Shown here in pieces: positions 8,065 to 16,030 of a DNA stretch of 64,000 bases. Position 1 is the first letter of the stretch. Every line of letters starts with the position of its first letter. The stretch comes from Devosia sp. (lineage in GTDB: Bacteria > Pseudomonadota > Alphaproteobacteria > Rhizobiales > Devosiaceae), in contig NZ_CP075529.1 of NCBI RefSeq assembly GCF_025809055.1, positions 496,001 to 560,000 of the forward strand, written 5' to 3'. Under the pieces are notes generated by a model. That model made no database searches and had not been told where the DNA came from. It saw only the letters and a program-made list of their open reading frames with translations. A program made the translations under genes and the position numbers.

Positions 8065-9705
8065 ATGGCCAAATCGGGGCGCAAGGCCGGTTTCGAGACG
8101 CTGGGCAAGCTCAGGAAAAGCATGGAAGACCAGCCCATGCGGCTGCTCTTCGCCGAGGATCCCAATCGCTTCCAGCGGTTTTCGGCAAGCGGGGCCGATA
8201 TCCTGCTCGACTATTCCAAGAACCGCATCGATGAAGCGGTGATGGATGCCCTGTTCGACCTGGCGCGCGCCGCCGGCGTCGAGGAGCGCCGCACCCAGAT
8301 GTGCGAAGGCGAGCATATCAACATCACCGAAGACCGCGCCGTCATGCACATGGCGCTGCGCTACCAGGGCGGGCAGCCGGTCGAGGTTGATGGCAAGGAT
8401 GTCATGCCCGATGTGCGGGCGGTGCTGAAGGCCATCGAAAATTACACCAATGCCATCCGCAATGGCGAGATTCGCGGGCATGGCGGCGAGCAGTTCACCG
8501 ATGTGGTCAATATCGGTATCGGCGGGTCCGATCTGGGCCCGGTGATGGTGACCCTGGCGCTGGCGCCCTATACGCGGCCCGACCTGCGGGCGCATTACGT
8601 GTCCAATGTCGATGGCGCCCATATCCACGATACGCTCAGGGGCCTCGACCCGAAGAAGACGCTGTTCATCGTGGCGTCGAAAACCTTCACCACCGACGAA
8701 ACTATGACCAATGCCCATTCGGCCCGCGACTGGATTGCCGATACGCTGGGCGAAGAGGCAGTGCCGAACCACTTTGCGGCGGTCTCGACCAATATCGAGG
8801 CCTGCGCCAAGTTCGGCATCCGCGAAGACCGCATTTTCGGCTTCTGGGACTGGGTCGGCGGGCGCTACTCGGTGTGGTCTGCCATCGGCCTGCCGGTGGC
8901 GCTGGCGGTCGGTTATGACAATTTCGCCAGATTCCTGGCCGGCGCCGACGCCATGGACCGGCATTTCCTGGAAACACCGCTGGAAAACAACCTGCCGGTG
9001 ATCATGGGGCTGCTCGGCGTCTGGTATCGCAATGCCTGGGGCTTCTCGACCCATGCCGTGCTGCCCTATGACCAGCGGCTCAGCCGCTTTCCGGCCTATC
9101 TCCAGCAGCAGGACATGGAAAGCAACGGCAAGTCGGTGACGCTCAACGGCAAGCCCGTGGGCTGGTCGACCGGCCCCATCGTGTGGGGCGAGCCGGGCAC
9201 GAATGGCCAGCACGCCTTCTACCAGCTGATCCACCAGGGTACCGATGTCATCCCCTGCGATTTCCTTATCGCTGCCCAGCCGCATGAGCACCTGCCGCCG
9301 CATCACGACAAGCTGGTGGCAAACGTCCTGGCCCAATCCGAAGCGCTGATGCTCGGCAAGACCGAGGAAGAGGTTGTCGGCGAACTCAAGGCGCAGGGGC
9401 TTGGCAAGGACCAAATCAAGGCGTTGACCCCGCACAAGGTGTTTCCCGGCAACCGGCCCTCGAACACCCTGTTCTATCCCAAGCTGACGCCGGAAATTCT
9501 CGGCTCTCTCGTGGCGCTCTACGAGCACAAGGTGTTCGTCCAGGGCGTCATCTGGAACGTCAATTCCTATGATCAGTGGGGCGTGGAACTGGGCAAGCAA
9601 CTGGCCAAGGCCCTGTTGCCCAAGGTGCAGGGACAGCAGAGCGGCGAGGGCCACGATGCCTCCACGCAGGGTCTGCTCGGCTATTACCTCGCCAACAAGG
9701 GGTGA
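8065..9705 (+). CDS. pgi: glucose-6-phosphate isomerase
   Basis: Pgi interconverts glucose-6-phosphate and fructose-6-phosphate in the cytoplasm, feeding glycolysis, the Entner-Doudoroff and pentose phosphate routes, and GlmS (encoded about 6 kb downstream). At 546 residues it is the standard E. coli-like type. The sugar-phosphate segment VNIGIGGSDLGPVMV, the SKTFTT and DWVGGRYSVWS motifs, and the signature LPYDQRLSRFPAYLQQ are intact. It starts 17 bases after tgt and ends 3 bases before the next gene, so all three are probably one transcript. Confidence 0.97.
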   Translation: MAKSGRKAGFETLGKLRKSMEDQPMRLLFAEDPNRFQRFSASGADILLDYSKNRIDEAVMDALFDLARAAGVEERRTQMCEGEHINITEDRAVMHMALRYQGGQPVEVDGKDVMPDVRAVLKAIENYTNAIRNGEIRGHGGEQFTDVVNIGIGGSDLGPVMVTLALAPYTRPDLRAHYVSNVDGAHIHDTLRGLDPKKTLFIVASKTFTTDETMTNAHSARDWIADTLGEEAVPNHFAAVSTNIEACAKFGIREDRIFGFWDWVGGRYSVWSAIGLPVALAVGYDNFARFLAGADAMDRHFLETPLENNLPVIMGLLGVWYRNAWGFSTHAVLPYDQRLSRFPAYLQQQDMESNGKSVTLNGKPVGWSTGPIVWGEPGTNGQHAFYQLIHQGTDVIPCDFLIAAQPHEHLPPHHDKLVANVLAQSEALMLGKTEEEVVGELKAQGLGKDQIKALTPHKVFPGNRPSNTLFYPKLTPEILGSLVALYEHKVFVQGVIWNVNSYDQWGVELGKQLAKALLPKVQGQQSGEGHDASTQGLLGYYLANKG

Positions 9706-9708
9706 GCC

Positions 9709-10464
9709 GTGACCATCACCACCGATGAACAACTCGAAAAGCTCAAGGCCATCGGGCGCATCTGTGCGGTGGCGCGGGACGCCATGGCGGCAGCGATGCG
9801 GCCGGGGATGACAACGCTCGAGTTGGACGAGATCGGTGCAAGGGTACTGGCTGAGAACGGGGCGCTCTCGGCGCCGGTCGTCACGTACGATTTTCCCGGC
9901 GTTACCTGCATTTCCGTCAATGAAGAGATTGCCCATGGCATCCCCGGCGACCGGGTGTTGCACGAGGGAGATCTGGTCAATATCGATGTGTCGGCAGTCA
10001 AAGATGGCGTTTTTGCCGATTGTGGCGCGTCGTTCGTGCTCGGCAAGGGCGACAGGCGGCTCGATGCGCTGTGCCGTGATGGCAAGAAGGCCATGTGGGC
10101 CGGAATCGGTGCCGTCAAGGCCGGCGCGCCGCTGGCCGACATCGGCACGGCTATTGGCAAGGTGGCAAAAAAGGGTGGCTATACGCTGATCCGCAACCTC
10201 GCCAGCCACGGCGTCGGCGACAGCCTGCACGACGAGCCGGGCGAAATCCCGACCTGGCCGGACCGCTCGGAACGGCGCACCATCGGCAATGGGCTGGTGT
10301 TCACCATCGAGCCCTTCCTGTCCATGGGGGGGCGTTCTGCCGAGCAGATGTATGAGGACGACGAGTGGACGCTGACGGCCGAGCCGCTGGCCCCCACGGT
10401 GCAATATGAACACACCGTGGTCGCGACCCCGCGCGGGGCCGTGGTGGTGACGCTGGCGGGCTGA
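9709..10464 (+). CDS. map: type I methionine aminopeptidase
   Basis: Removes the initiator methionine from nascent proteins whose second residue is small. The 251-residue length fits type I enzymes without an N-terminal extension. The five metal ligands are recognisable: Asp in VNIDVSAV, Asp in FADCGASF, His in SHGVGDS, Glu in FTIEPF and Glu in QYEHTVV; the pocket His is in EEIAHGIP. The start is GTG at 9709, three bases after the pgi stop. SHGVGDSLHDEP is a little unlike the usual HGIG...FHxxP, so this may be a divergent or second Map paralogue. Confidence 0.92.
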   Translation: MTITTDEQLEKLKAIGRICAVARDAMAAAMRPGMTTLELDEIGARVLAENGALSAPVVTYDFPGVTCISVNEEIAHGIPGDRVLHEGDLVNIDVSAVKDGVFADCGASFVLGKGDRRLDALCRDGKKAMWAGIGAVKAGAPLADIGTAIGKVAKKGGYTLIRNLASHGVGDSLHDEPGEIPTWPDRSERRTIGNGLVFTIEPFLSMGGRSAEQMYEDDEWTLTAEPLAPTVQYEHTVVATPRGAVVVTLAG

Positions 10465-10468
10465 GGGT

Positions 10469-10996
10469 TTAGCGCCAGAGGATCAGGAGCGGTCCGATCA
10501 GGATCAATCCCAGAGCAACCGGCAGGCGCAGCGCTCCCAGCCGGCGCAGGGCGGGTACGCTGAGCAGCGATGACAAGAGCAGGAAGCCGGCCAGCGCAAT
10601 TACCGCCGGCGTGATGGCCGAGACGCGCAACGGCGCGGATTCGGTCAGTTGCAGATAGATCATGTGGCCGCCCGAAAAGCCGATCAGCGCCGTAATCACC
10701 ACGGCGGCAGCCTTGGCGACGATCAACAGCGCGGTATCGAGCGTGTGACTGGTCAGCACCAGCACGAAGCCACTGGCCACCACATGCACGGCGGCCAGTG
10801 TCGAGAACAGCCGGCTATCGGCGAGAAGCGGGATCAATTCCGGCGGGGCGGCGAGCGGTAGCGACCCCACCATTGGCAGATTGCCGCCATATTGGGCCAG
10901 AAGCGCAATGCCGTAGAGCATGACGAGGGTACTGGCCGCGAAGATCACCACGGTGACCATCAGAACCTTGATCAGTTCCATCGTATCCTGAGACAT
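10469..10996 (-). CDS. integral membrane protein, function unknown
   Basis: A 175-residue protein with about four to five membrane segments and no recognisable catalytic motif. The first segment is VLMVTVVIFAASTLVMLYGIALL, followed by a short polar stretch rich in proline, then three hydrophobic blocks and a basic RRLGALRLP loop. The gene is convergent with map, the stops being only four bases apart. I can assign only an inner-membrane location. Confidence 0.7.
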   Translation of the reverse strand: MSQDTMELIKVLMVTVVIFAASTLVMLYGIALLAQYGGNLPMVGSLPLAAPPELIPLLADSRLFSTLAAVHVVASGFVLVLTSHTLDTALLIVAKAAAVVITALIGFSGGHMIYLQLTESAPLRVSAITPAVIALAGFLLLSSLLSVPALRRLGALRLPVALGLILIGPLLILWR

Positions 10997-11026
10997 GGGC
11001 CGACGCTTTCAGTGTTTGGCAAATAT

Positions 11027-11131
11027 TGGAGCATTTCTCGTTCCGATTGAAGCAGAACGAGGCTCTAATTCTTTGATTGGTCACGTTTTCGAACCATAAA
11101 AGTGGTGTCCACTTTTCTTGAAAACGCTCCA
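11027..11131. repeat. about 105-bp palindromic intergenic element of rhizobial type
   Basis: The ends TGGAGC(A)TTT and AAA(A)CGCTCCA are near-perfect inverted repeats. Inside lie two further hairpins: CTCGTTC/GAACGAG (11037-11043 with 11055-11061) and AAAAGTGG/CCACTTTT (11098-11105 with 11109-11116). This organisation, with GAGCATTT...AAAACGCTC ends, resembles the dispersed palindromic elements scattered between genes of many Hyphomicrobiales. It has no coding capacity. A short fragment of a related end (AGAGCGTTTCCCC) occurs just after the histidine kinase at about 40.93 kb. Confidence 0.65.
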
Positions 11132-11148
11132 GCGGCCCCAGCCGATTC

Positions 11149-11316
11149 TCACACGCGGCCACCGGCGCGGCCGGCGCGAAAAACCGGAAAGCGGACCCGC
11201 CGGTCCGCGCCCGGGCGCGTTTGGGTGCGCGGTCGGAACTCCTCGGAAAGCTCGCCTGCATCGGCCCGGAAATCGAGCTCTGCATAGGGATCGGGGTCGG
11301 TCGAGATCAACGGCAT
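11149..11316 (-). CDS. possible small protein (55 residues)
   Basis: An open frame from ATG with codon-position GC bias like real genes of this window (about three quarters G or C in third position). The product begins with an acidic, aspartate-rich part (STDPDPYAELDF) and ends in a very basic arginine/glycine tail. No family is recognised and no clear ribosome-binding site precedes the ATG. It lies between the palindromic element and tRNA-Lys. It may be a real small gene, a decayed gene end, or chance. Confidence 0.3.
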   Translation of the reverse strand: MPLISTDPDPYAELDFRADAGELSEEFRPRTQTRPGADRRVRFPVFRAGRAGGRV

Positions 11317-11392
11317 GGCATGACCCGGGACATCGGATTGGCAACCTGCGGTGTGCCGCAAGAGGTGACCCGAGGATGGCGGCAAAGGGAAA

Positions 11393-11467
11393 TGGTACGC
11401 CGGGAGGGGGTCGAACCCTCGACCATTCGATTAAAAGTCGAATGCTCTACCACTGAGCTACCGGCGC
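11393..11467 (-). tRNA. tRNA-Lys (anticodon TTT)
   Basis: Read on the minus strand the 75-base gene folds into a full cloverleaf: 7-bp acceptor GCGCCGG/CCGGCGT (with one G-U pair), D stem GCTC/GAGC, anticodon stem TTCGA/TCGAA with loop CTTTTAA, and T stem GAGGG/CCCTC with TTCGACC loop. The CCA end is encoded. The loop gives anticodon UUU, reading AAA and AAG lysine codons. Confidence 0.95.
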
Positions 11468-11521
11468 CCTTGCAAACGCCGTCTGGCGTTGCGGCGGAAA
11501 ATAGCTGGACTTGCCCTTGTG

Positions 11522-12322
11522 TCAACCGCCTTCGGAAGCCGAAACGGCGCTATCCAGAGGAAGACCGGCATAGGGCGTTGGCAGGCAGGCCACGGAAACG
11601 CGCTCGACCCGTTCGCAAAGCGCGCGAGCAGCGACGATGTCGGCAATCGGCCCGATGATGATGCGTTGCTGTCCAGGTTCTGTGTCGTCGCTGACCAGCG
11701 GGGTCATGCCGAACAGCAGCGGCCCCAATTTGACGTTGAGATCCCGCCAGAGGGCAGGGGCGGTTTCCCCGTCAATCGGCGCACCGATCGCAACGCCATA
11801 GCCGCTGGCCGACGCGGTCGTGCTCTCGACCAGCGCAGGCAACGGTTGCTGCGCTGCTGCTGGCGTGGCAAGGCCCGGCATCGGGAACTGTCTGACGGCA
11901 ACCGAGCCCCCCTCGGCATCAAAGGTCAGGGTTTCGTCGCCGCCAACCGAGGCCGTCAGGTTGGCCCTGTCCACCAAGGCGCCGGCGGGAATGGCCTCGA
12001 GCAGTTTTGGCACGCTGACTTCCAGGGCCCCGACGCGGCGCACCACCTCGTTGCTGGTCCGCTCCTGCAATCCGAATCGGCTGGAGAGCTGTTCATTTTC
12101 CCGCTTGAGGCGCAGGGTTTCTTCGGTCAGCCCGCTCACCTGCAACCGGATACTGTCGAGCGAGGACGAGGTTACCCGAGGCTGATGCAGGGCGCCGAGC
12201 AGGCTCTGGGGCATGAGCGCGGAGACGTTGGCGCCGAAAACGGCCAGCCCAAGGGAGACGAGGGCGGTGACGCCCCAGAGCGTCACATCCGACTGCCTGA
12301 ACTGCTCGGAAGCCTTGGCCAT
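11522..12322 (-). CDS. membrane-anchored protein with SPOR-like C-terminal domain
   Basis: This 266-residue protein has a short cytoplasmic N-terminus, one membrane segment (LWGVTALVSLGLAVFGANVSAL), a heptad-rich coiled-coil-like stretch (LQVSGLTEETLRLKRENEQL), a low-complexity linker, and a final domain with RIIIGPIADIVAARALCERV. The last part matches the pattern of SPOR domains, which bind denuded peptidoglycan at division sites. The ATG at 12322 is chosen because it precedes MAKASEQFRQSDV; an upstream ATG adds only an unlikely tail. It is divergent from glmU-glmS, which supply a peptidoglycan precursor, so a cell-wall role is a reasonable inference. Confidence 0.7.
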   Translation of the reverse strand: MAKASEQFRQSDVTLWGVTALVSLGLAVFGANVSALMPQSLLGALHQPRVTSSSLDSIRLQVSGLTEETLRLKRENEQLSSRFGLQERTSNEVVRRVGALEVSVPKLLEAIPAGALVDRANLTASVGGDETLTFDAEGGSVAVRQFPMPGLATPAAAQQPLPALVESTTASASGYGVAIGAPIDGETAPALWRDLNVKLGPLLFGMTPLVSDDTEPGQQRIIIGPIADIVAARALCERVERVSVACLPTPYAGLPLDSAVSASEGG

Positions 12323-12464
12323 CGCCCCATTTTCCCGAAAGGCCGCGAATCGTGCGGCTCCACTGGGCAAAGCATGGGCCCTTTGTTATCGGTTCGCCAA
12401 CTGTTCGCTGCCATAAATTTGTGAAAATGCGGGCCAATAGACCGCAAATGGACCAGAGACTTTC

Positions 12465-13817
12465 ATGACCGAACTACTGACCATCATTCTCGCGGCGGGC
12501 GAAGGCACCAGAATGAAGTCGGCCATGCCCAAGGTGCTTCACCCTGTGGGCGGCATGCCGATCATCGGCCATGTGGCACGGGCGGCAAGGGAGGCGGGCT
12601 CCGGCGCGATTGCGCTCGTCACCGGGCCGCGCCATGCCGCGATCCGCGAGACGGTGACGGCCATCGATGCGGATGTGGTGCATTTCGAGCAGACCGTGGC
12701 CAAAGGTACGGCCCATGCCGCTTCCATGGCGCGGGCCCTGTTCGAGAAGGCGACAGGTTACGTCGCCGTGGTCTATGGTGATCATCCATTGCTGCGTGGC
12801 ACCAATTTTCGCGCCGTGCTTGATCGGCTCGATGCCGGGCTGGACGTTGCCATCCTCGGTTTCGAACCGCGCGATCCGACGGGCTATGGCCGTTTCATCA
12901 CCGACGGTGACACGCTGCTGGCCATTCGCGAGCACAAGGATGCCAATGAGGACGAGCGGCGCATCCGCCTCTGCAATGCCTGCATCCTGGCGTTCCGTGC
13001 CGAGGTGTTCCGCGACCTGATCGACAAGGTTGAAACCAATAATGCCCAGAGCGAATACTACCTGACCGACCTTGTCGGCCTTGCCAATTCGGCGGGCAAA
13101 CGCGTCGGCTACGGGCTGGCGCCAGAAAACGACGTCATGGGCGTCAATGACCGCAGCCAGTTGGCGCGGGCCGAGGGCCTGTTCCAGGACGTACGCCGGG
13201 ATGACTTCATGAAAGCCGGCGTGACACTCAAGGACCCGGCCAGTGTCTGGTTCTCCTACGACACCGAAATCGGCAAGGACGTCACGATTTTTCCGCATGT
13301 GGTGTTCGGTCCGGGCGTCAGCATCGCCGACAATGTCGAGATCCGGCCCTTCTGCGATATCGAAGAGGCCGTGATCGGCGAGGGCGCGACCATCGGGCCC
13401 TTCGCGCGCATCCGTGGCGGTGCGGAACTGGGGCCGGACGTGCACCTGGGCAATTTCGTCGAGGTGAAGAAATCCAGGATCGGTGCCGGCACCAAGGCAG
13501 GCCATCTGAGCTATCTCGGCGATGCGGAAATCGGCACCAAAACCAATATCGGTGCGGGCACCATCACCTGCAATTACGACGGCGTGAACAAGGACAAGAC
13601 GGTCATCGGCGACAATGTCTTTATTGGCTCAAACGCCTCGCTGGTGGCGCCGGTGACCATTGGCGATGGCGCCTATACGGGCTCTGGCAGCGTCATCACC
13701 AAGGATGTCCCTGCCGATGCCCTGGCCGTTGGCCGGGCGCGTCAGGAGAACAAGGTGGGCTATGCGCCCAGGCTGAAGGAACGGGCGCTGGCCAAGAAGG
13801 CCGCCAAGGGGAAGTAA
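12465..13817 (+). CDS. glmU: bifunctional UDP-GlcNAc pyrophosphorylase / GlcN-1-P acetyltransferase
   Basis: GlmU acetylates glucosamine-1-phosphate with acetyl-CoA and then couples GlcNAc-1-phosphate to UTP, giving UDP-GlcNAc for peptidoglycan and lipid A. The 450-residue protein has the N-terminal uridylyltransferase domain (LAAGEGTRMKSAMPKVLHPVGG region, residues 8-29) and a C-terminal left-handed beta-helix of hexapeptide repeats (VIGEGATIGPFARI, IGAGTITCNYDG). It is followed after three bases by glmS, which makes the precursor hexosamine phosphate, an arrangement usual in Hyphomicrobiales. Confidence 0.97.
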   Translation: MTELLTIILAAGEGTRMKSAMPKVLHPVGGMPIIGHVARAAREAGSGAIALVTGPRHAAIRETVTAIDADVVHFEQTVAKGTAHAASMARALFEKATGYVAVVYGDHPLLRGTNFRAVLDRLDAGLDVAILGFEPRDPTGYGRFITDGDTLLAIREHKDANEDERRIRLCNACILAFRAEVFRDLIDKVETNNAQSEYYLTDLVGLANSAGKRVGYGLAPENDVMGVNDRSQLARAEGLFQDVRRDDFMKAGVTLKDPASVWFSYDTEIGKDVTIFPHVVFGPGVSIADNVEIRPFCDIEEAVIGEGATIGPFARIRGGAELGPDVHLGNFVEVKKSRIGAGTKAGHLSYLGDAEIGTKTNIGAGTITCNYDGVNKDKTVIGDNVFIGSNASLVAPVTIGDGAYTGSGSVITKDVPADALAVGRARQENKVGYAPRLKERALAKKAAKGK

Positions 13818-13820
13818 GAC

Positions 13821-15647
13821 ATGTGCGGGATCGTTGGAATCGTTGGTGATGCACCGGTCGCGGGCCGGTTGGTCGACGCCCTGAAACGCCTCGAATATCG
13901 CGGCTATGACAGCGCCGGGGTGGCCACTCTCGAAGGCGGGACCATCGCGCGCCGCCGCGCCGAGGGCAAATTGGGCAATCTGGCCAGCAAGCTGGGCATG
14001 GAGCCGCTGGATGGCCATATCGGCATCGGCCATACCCGCTGGGCCACGCATGGCGCGCCGACCGAGAACAATGCCCATCCCCATGCGACCGAGCGGGTTG
14101 CCATCGTCCATAACGGCATCATCGAGAATTTCCGCGAGCTACTGGAAGACCTGGCCCGGGACGGCTACCACCCGCAGACGCAGACGGACACGGAGTCCGT
14201 GGCGCTTTGGGTGACGCGTGAGATCGACAATGGCGCCGATCCGGAACTGGCGGTTGCCCGCACCCTCAAGAAACTCCGTGGTGCCTTTGCCCTGGCCTTC
14301 CTGTTCAAGGGCGAGAACGGGCTGCTGATCGCCGCCCGCCATGGTGCTCCCCTGGCCGTCGGCTATGGCACGACCGAGATGTATCTCGGGTCCGATGCCA
14401 TGGCGCTGGCCCCCTTCACCTCGCGCCTGACCTATCTCGAAGACGGCGACTGGGCAGTGATCACCCCATCCGGCGTGACGATCCGGGACGGCAAGGACGC
14501 CGTGGTGCAGCGCGAGCAATTGTTGTCGCAGGCTTCGGCGCTGATGGTCGACAAGGGCAATCACCGCCATTTCATGGCCAAGGAAATCTACGAACAGCCC
14601 GAAACCATTTCGCACACGTTGAGCCGCTATGTGGATATGGGCGCCGAAAAGGTCGCGATCCGCGAAAGCCTGCCCTTCGACTTCGCGGACCTGTCGCGGC
14701 TGACCATGAGTGCGTGCGGGACTGCCTATTTTGCTGGGGCAATTGCCAAATACTGGTTCGAGCGCGTTGCGCGGCTGCCTGTCGATATCGACGTGGCCAG
14801 CGAGTTCCGCTACCGCGAACCGCCTCTGGAAAAGGGTGGGCTGTCGCTGTTCATCTCGCAGTCGGGCGAAACGGCCGATACGCTGGCCGCCCTGCGCTAT
14901 TGCGCCGGGCAGGGTCAGCATGTGGCGAGCCTGGTCAATACGCTTGAATCCACCATTGCCCGGGAATCGGGCGTGGTGTTTCCCATTCTGTGCGGACCGG
15001 AAATCGGGGTGGCCTCGACCAAGGCGCTGACGGCGCAACTGACGGCGCTGGCAAGCCTAACGATCGCCGCCGGCCGGGCGCGGGGCGTGCTCAGCGCCGA
15101 GCAGGAAACAGACCTGGTCCGGGCGCTTGTTGCCCTGCCATCGGCGGTATCGGCGGCGCTGTCGGCGGAAAGCCAGATCATCGACATCTCCAAGCGCCTC
15201 TCCAAGGCCAAGGATGTGCTCTATCTCGGGCGTGGCGCGATGTTCCCCGTGGCTATGGAAGGCGCGCTAAAGCTGAAGGAAATCAGCTATATCCACGCCG
15301 AAGGTTATGCAGCAGGTGAGCTGAAGCACGGCCCCATCGCGCTGGTGGACGAAGCCATGCCGGTGATCGTGGTCGCCCCATCGGACGAGTTGGTCGACAA
15401 GACTCTGAGCAATATGCAGGAGGTTGCCGCACGCGGTGGCAAGATCATCCTGATCACCGATGCCGAGGGGGCGAAGACCGTCGGGCATGGCGTCGCCGAC
15501 ATCATCGAAATTCCCCACGTGCATTCCTTCGTGGCGCCGATCCTGGCGACCATTCCGGTGCAATTGCTGGCCTATCATACGGCTGTATTCATGGGCACCG
15601 ACGTCGATCAGCCGCGTAATCTGGCGAAATCGGTGACGGTGGAGTAG
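13821..15647 (+). CDS. glmS: glutamine--fructose-6-phosphate aminotransferase (isomerising)
   Basis: GlmS converts fructose-6-phosphate and glutamine to glucosamine-6-phosphate, the committed step toward UDP-GlcNAc. At 608 residues it has the normal length. The N-terminal glutaminase begins MCGIVGIVG with the catalytic cysteine as residue 2, exposed after methionine removal. Two SIS sugar isomerase domains follow (SACGTAYFAG, SQSGETADT, LGRGAMFPVAMEGALKLKE), and the protein ends in the conserved KSVTVE. Three bases separate it from glmU. No ribozyme-like leader is present between them. Confidence 0.97.
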   Translation: MCGIVGIVGDAPVAGRLVDALKRLEYRGYDSAGVATLEGGTIARRRAEGKLGNLASKLGMEPLDGHIGIGHTRWATHGAPTENNAHPHATERVAIVHNGIIENFRELLEDLARDGYHPQTQTDTESVALWVTREIDNGADPELAVARTLKKLRGAFALAFLFKGENGLLIAARHGAPLAVGYGTTEMYLGSDAMALAPFTSRLTYLEDGDWAVITPSGVTIRDGKDAVVQREQLLSQASALMVDKGNHRHFMAKEIYEQPETISHTLSRYVDMGAEKVAIRESLPFDFADLSRLTMSACGTAYFAGAIAKYWFERVARLPVDIDVASEFRYREPPLEKGGLSLFISQSGETADTLAALRYCAGQGQHVASLVNTLESTIARESGVVFPILCGPEIGVASTKALTAQLTALASLTIAAGRARGVLSAEQETDLVRALVALPSAVSAALSAESQIIDISKRLSKAKDVLYLGRGAMFPVAMEGALKLKEISYIHAEGYAAGELKHGPIALVDEAMPVIVVAPSDELVDKTLSNMQEVAARGGKIILITDAEGAKTVGHGVADIIEIPHVHSFVAPILATIPVQLLAYHTAVFMGTDVDQPRNLAKSVTVE

Positions 15648-15690
15648 GCGGGCTCGGTTGGGCGCTTCAATTGCGGCCACCCCTTCTCAG

Positions 15691-15756
15691 GGTCATTCCC
15701 GCGAAAGCGGGAACCCCCGTTGAACTTGGATCCCTGCTTTCGCAGGGGATGACACC
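15691..15756. repeat. pair of TTCCCGC-type palindromic repeats in opposite orientation
   Basis: Two copies of the short repeat seen at 184-208 lie head to head: GGTCATTCCCGCGAAAGCGGGAA and TCCCTGCTTTCGCAGGGGATGAC. Together they make a larger imperfect palindrome downstream of glmS. Such paired units often form the 3' ends of transcripts in related bacteria, but a terminator role is only inferred. Confidence 0.6.
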
Positions 15757-15795
15757 GTGGTGTGGAGAGATCCCAGAGCCTCCTGTGCTCCCGAC

Positions 15796-15823
15796 CTCGT
15801 GGTTCGACAGGCTCACCATGAGG
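15796..15823. repeat. short repeat unit (GGTTCGACAGGCTCACCATGAG type)
   Basis: The unit TTCGACAGGCTCACCATGAG recurs, in both orientations, at 34262-34345 between livK and livH. It lies in the 383-base non-coding stretch between glmS and recG, which consists almost entirely of repeats; I see no gene in it. Confidence 0.55.
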
Positions 15824-15858
15824 TCCCACTGGCAACCTGGAGCCTTCCACCCCAAATC

Positions 15859-16013
15859 GAACCATCGCTTTCATCGCCCCCTCGCCCCTCAGGGGAGAGG
15901 GATGGGGTGAGGGGTGAATGCCTCTCGGCAAGAACGCAAATGTGAACCCCTCATCCGGCGCTTCGCGCCACCTTCTCCCCTCAGGGGAGAAGGGAAATGA
16001 GCCATCGTTTCAG
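15859..16013. repeat. 155-bp intergenic repeat, copy 1
   Basis: This element has two internal palindromes (CCCCTCAGGGG and CTCCCCTCAGGGGAG) and the connecting text GGGGTGAGGGGTGAATGCC...CCCTCATCCGGCGC. It matches 40952-41130 nearly base for base, except that the second copy carries 24 additional bases. The shared stretch runs from GAACCATCG to TCGTTTCAG. It lies between the convergent glmS and recG genes. No coding potential. Confidence 0.75.
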
Positions 16014-16030
16014 TCCAGTCGTAAGGGGGT

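Noticed and set aside
8050..10413. A 787-codon open frame antisense to pgi and map
   Set aside because: It is a shadow of two well-supported genes in high-GC DNA; its product is low-complexity and shows no family motifs, whereas pgi and map are complete on the plus strand.
13818..13820. glmS ribozyme
   Set aside because: Only three bases separate glmU from glmS, leaving no room; the ribozyme is mainly a Gram-positive feature.
15648..16030. CRISPR array or insertion-sequence remnant
   Set aside because: The repeats are distinct palindromic units without regular spacing or spacers, and no transposase fragment or target duplication is visible.
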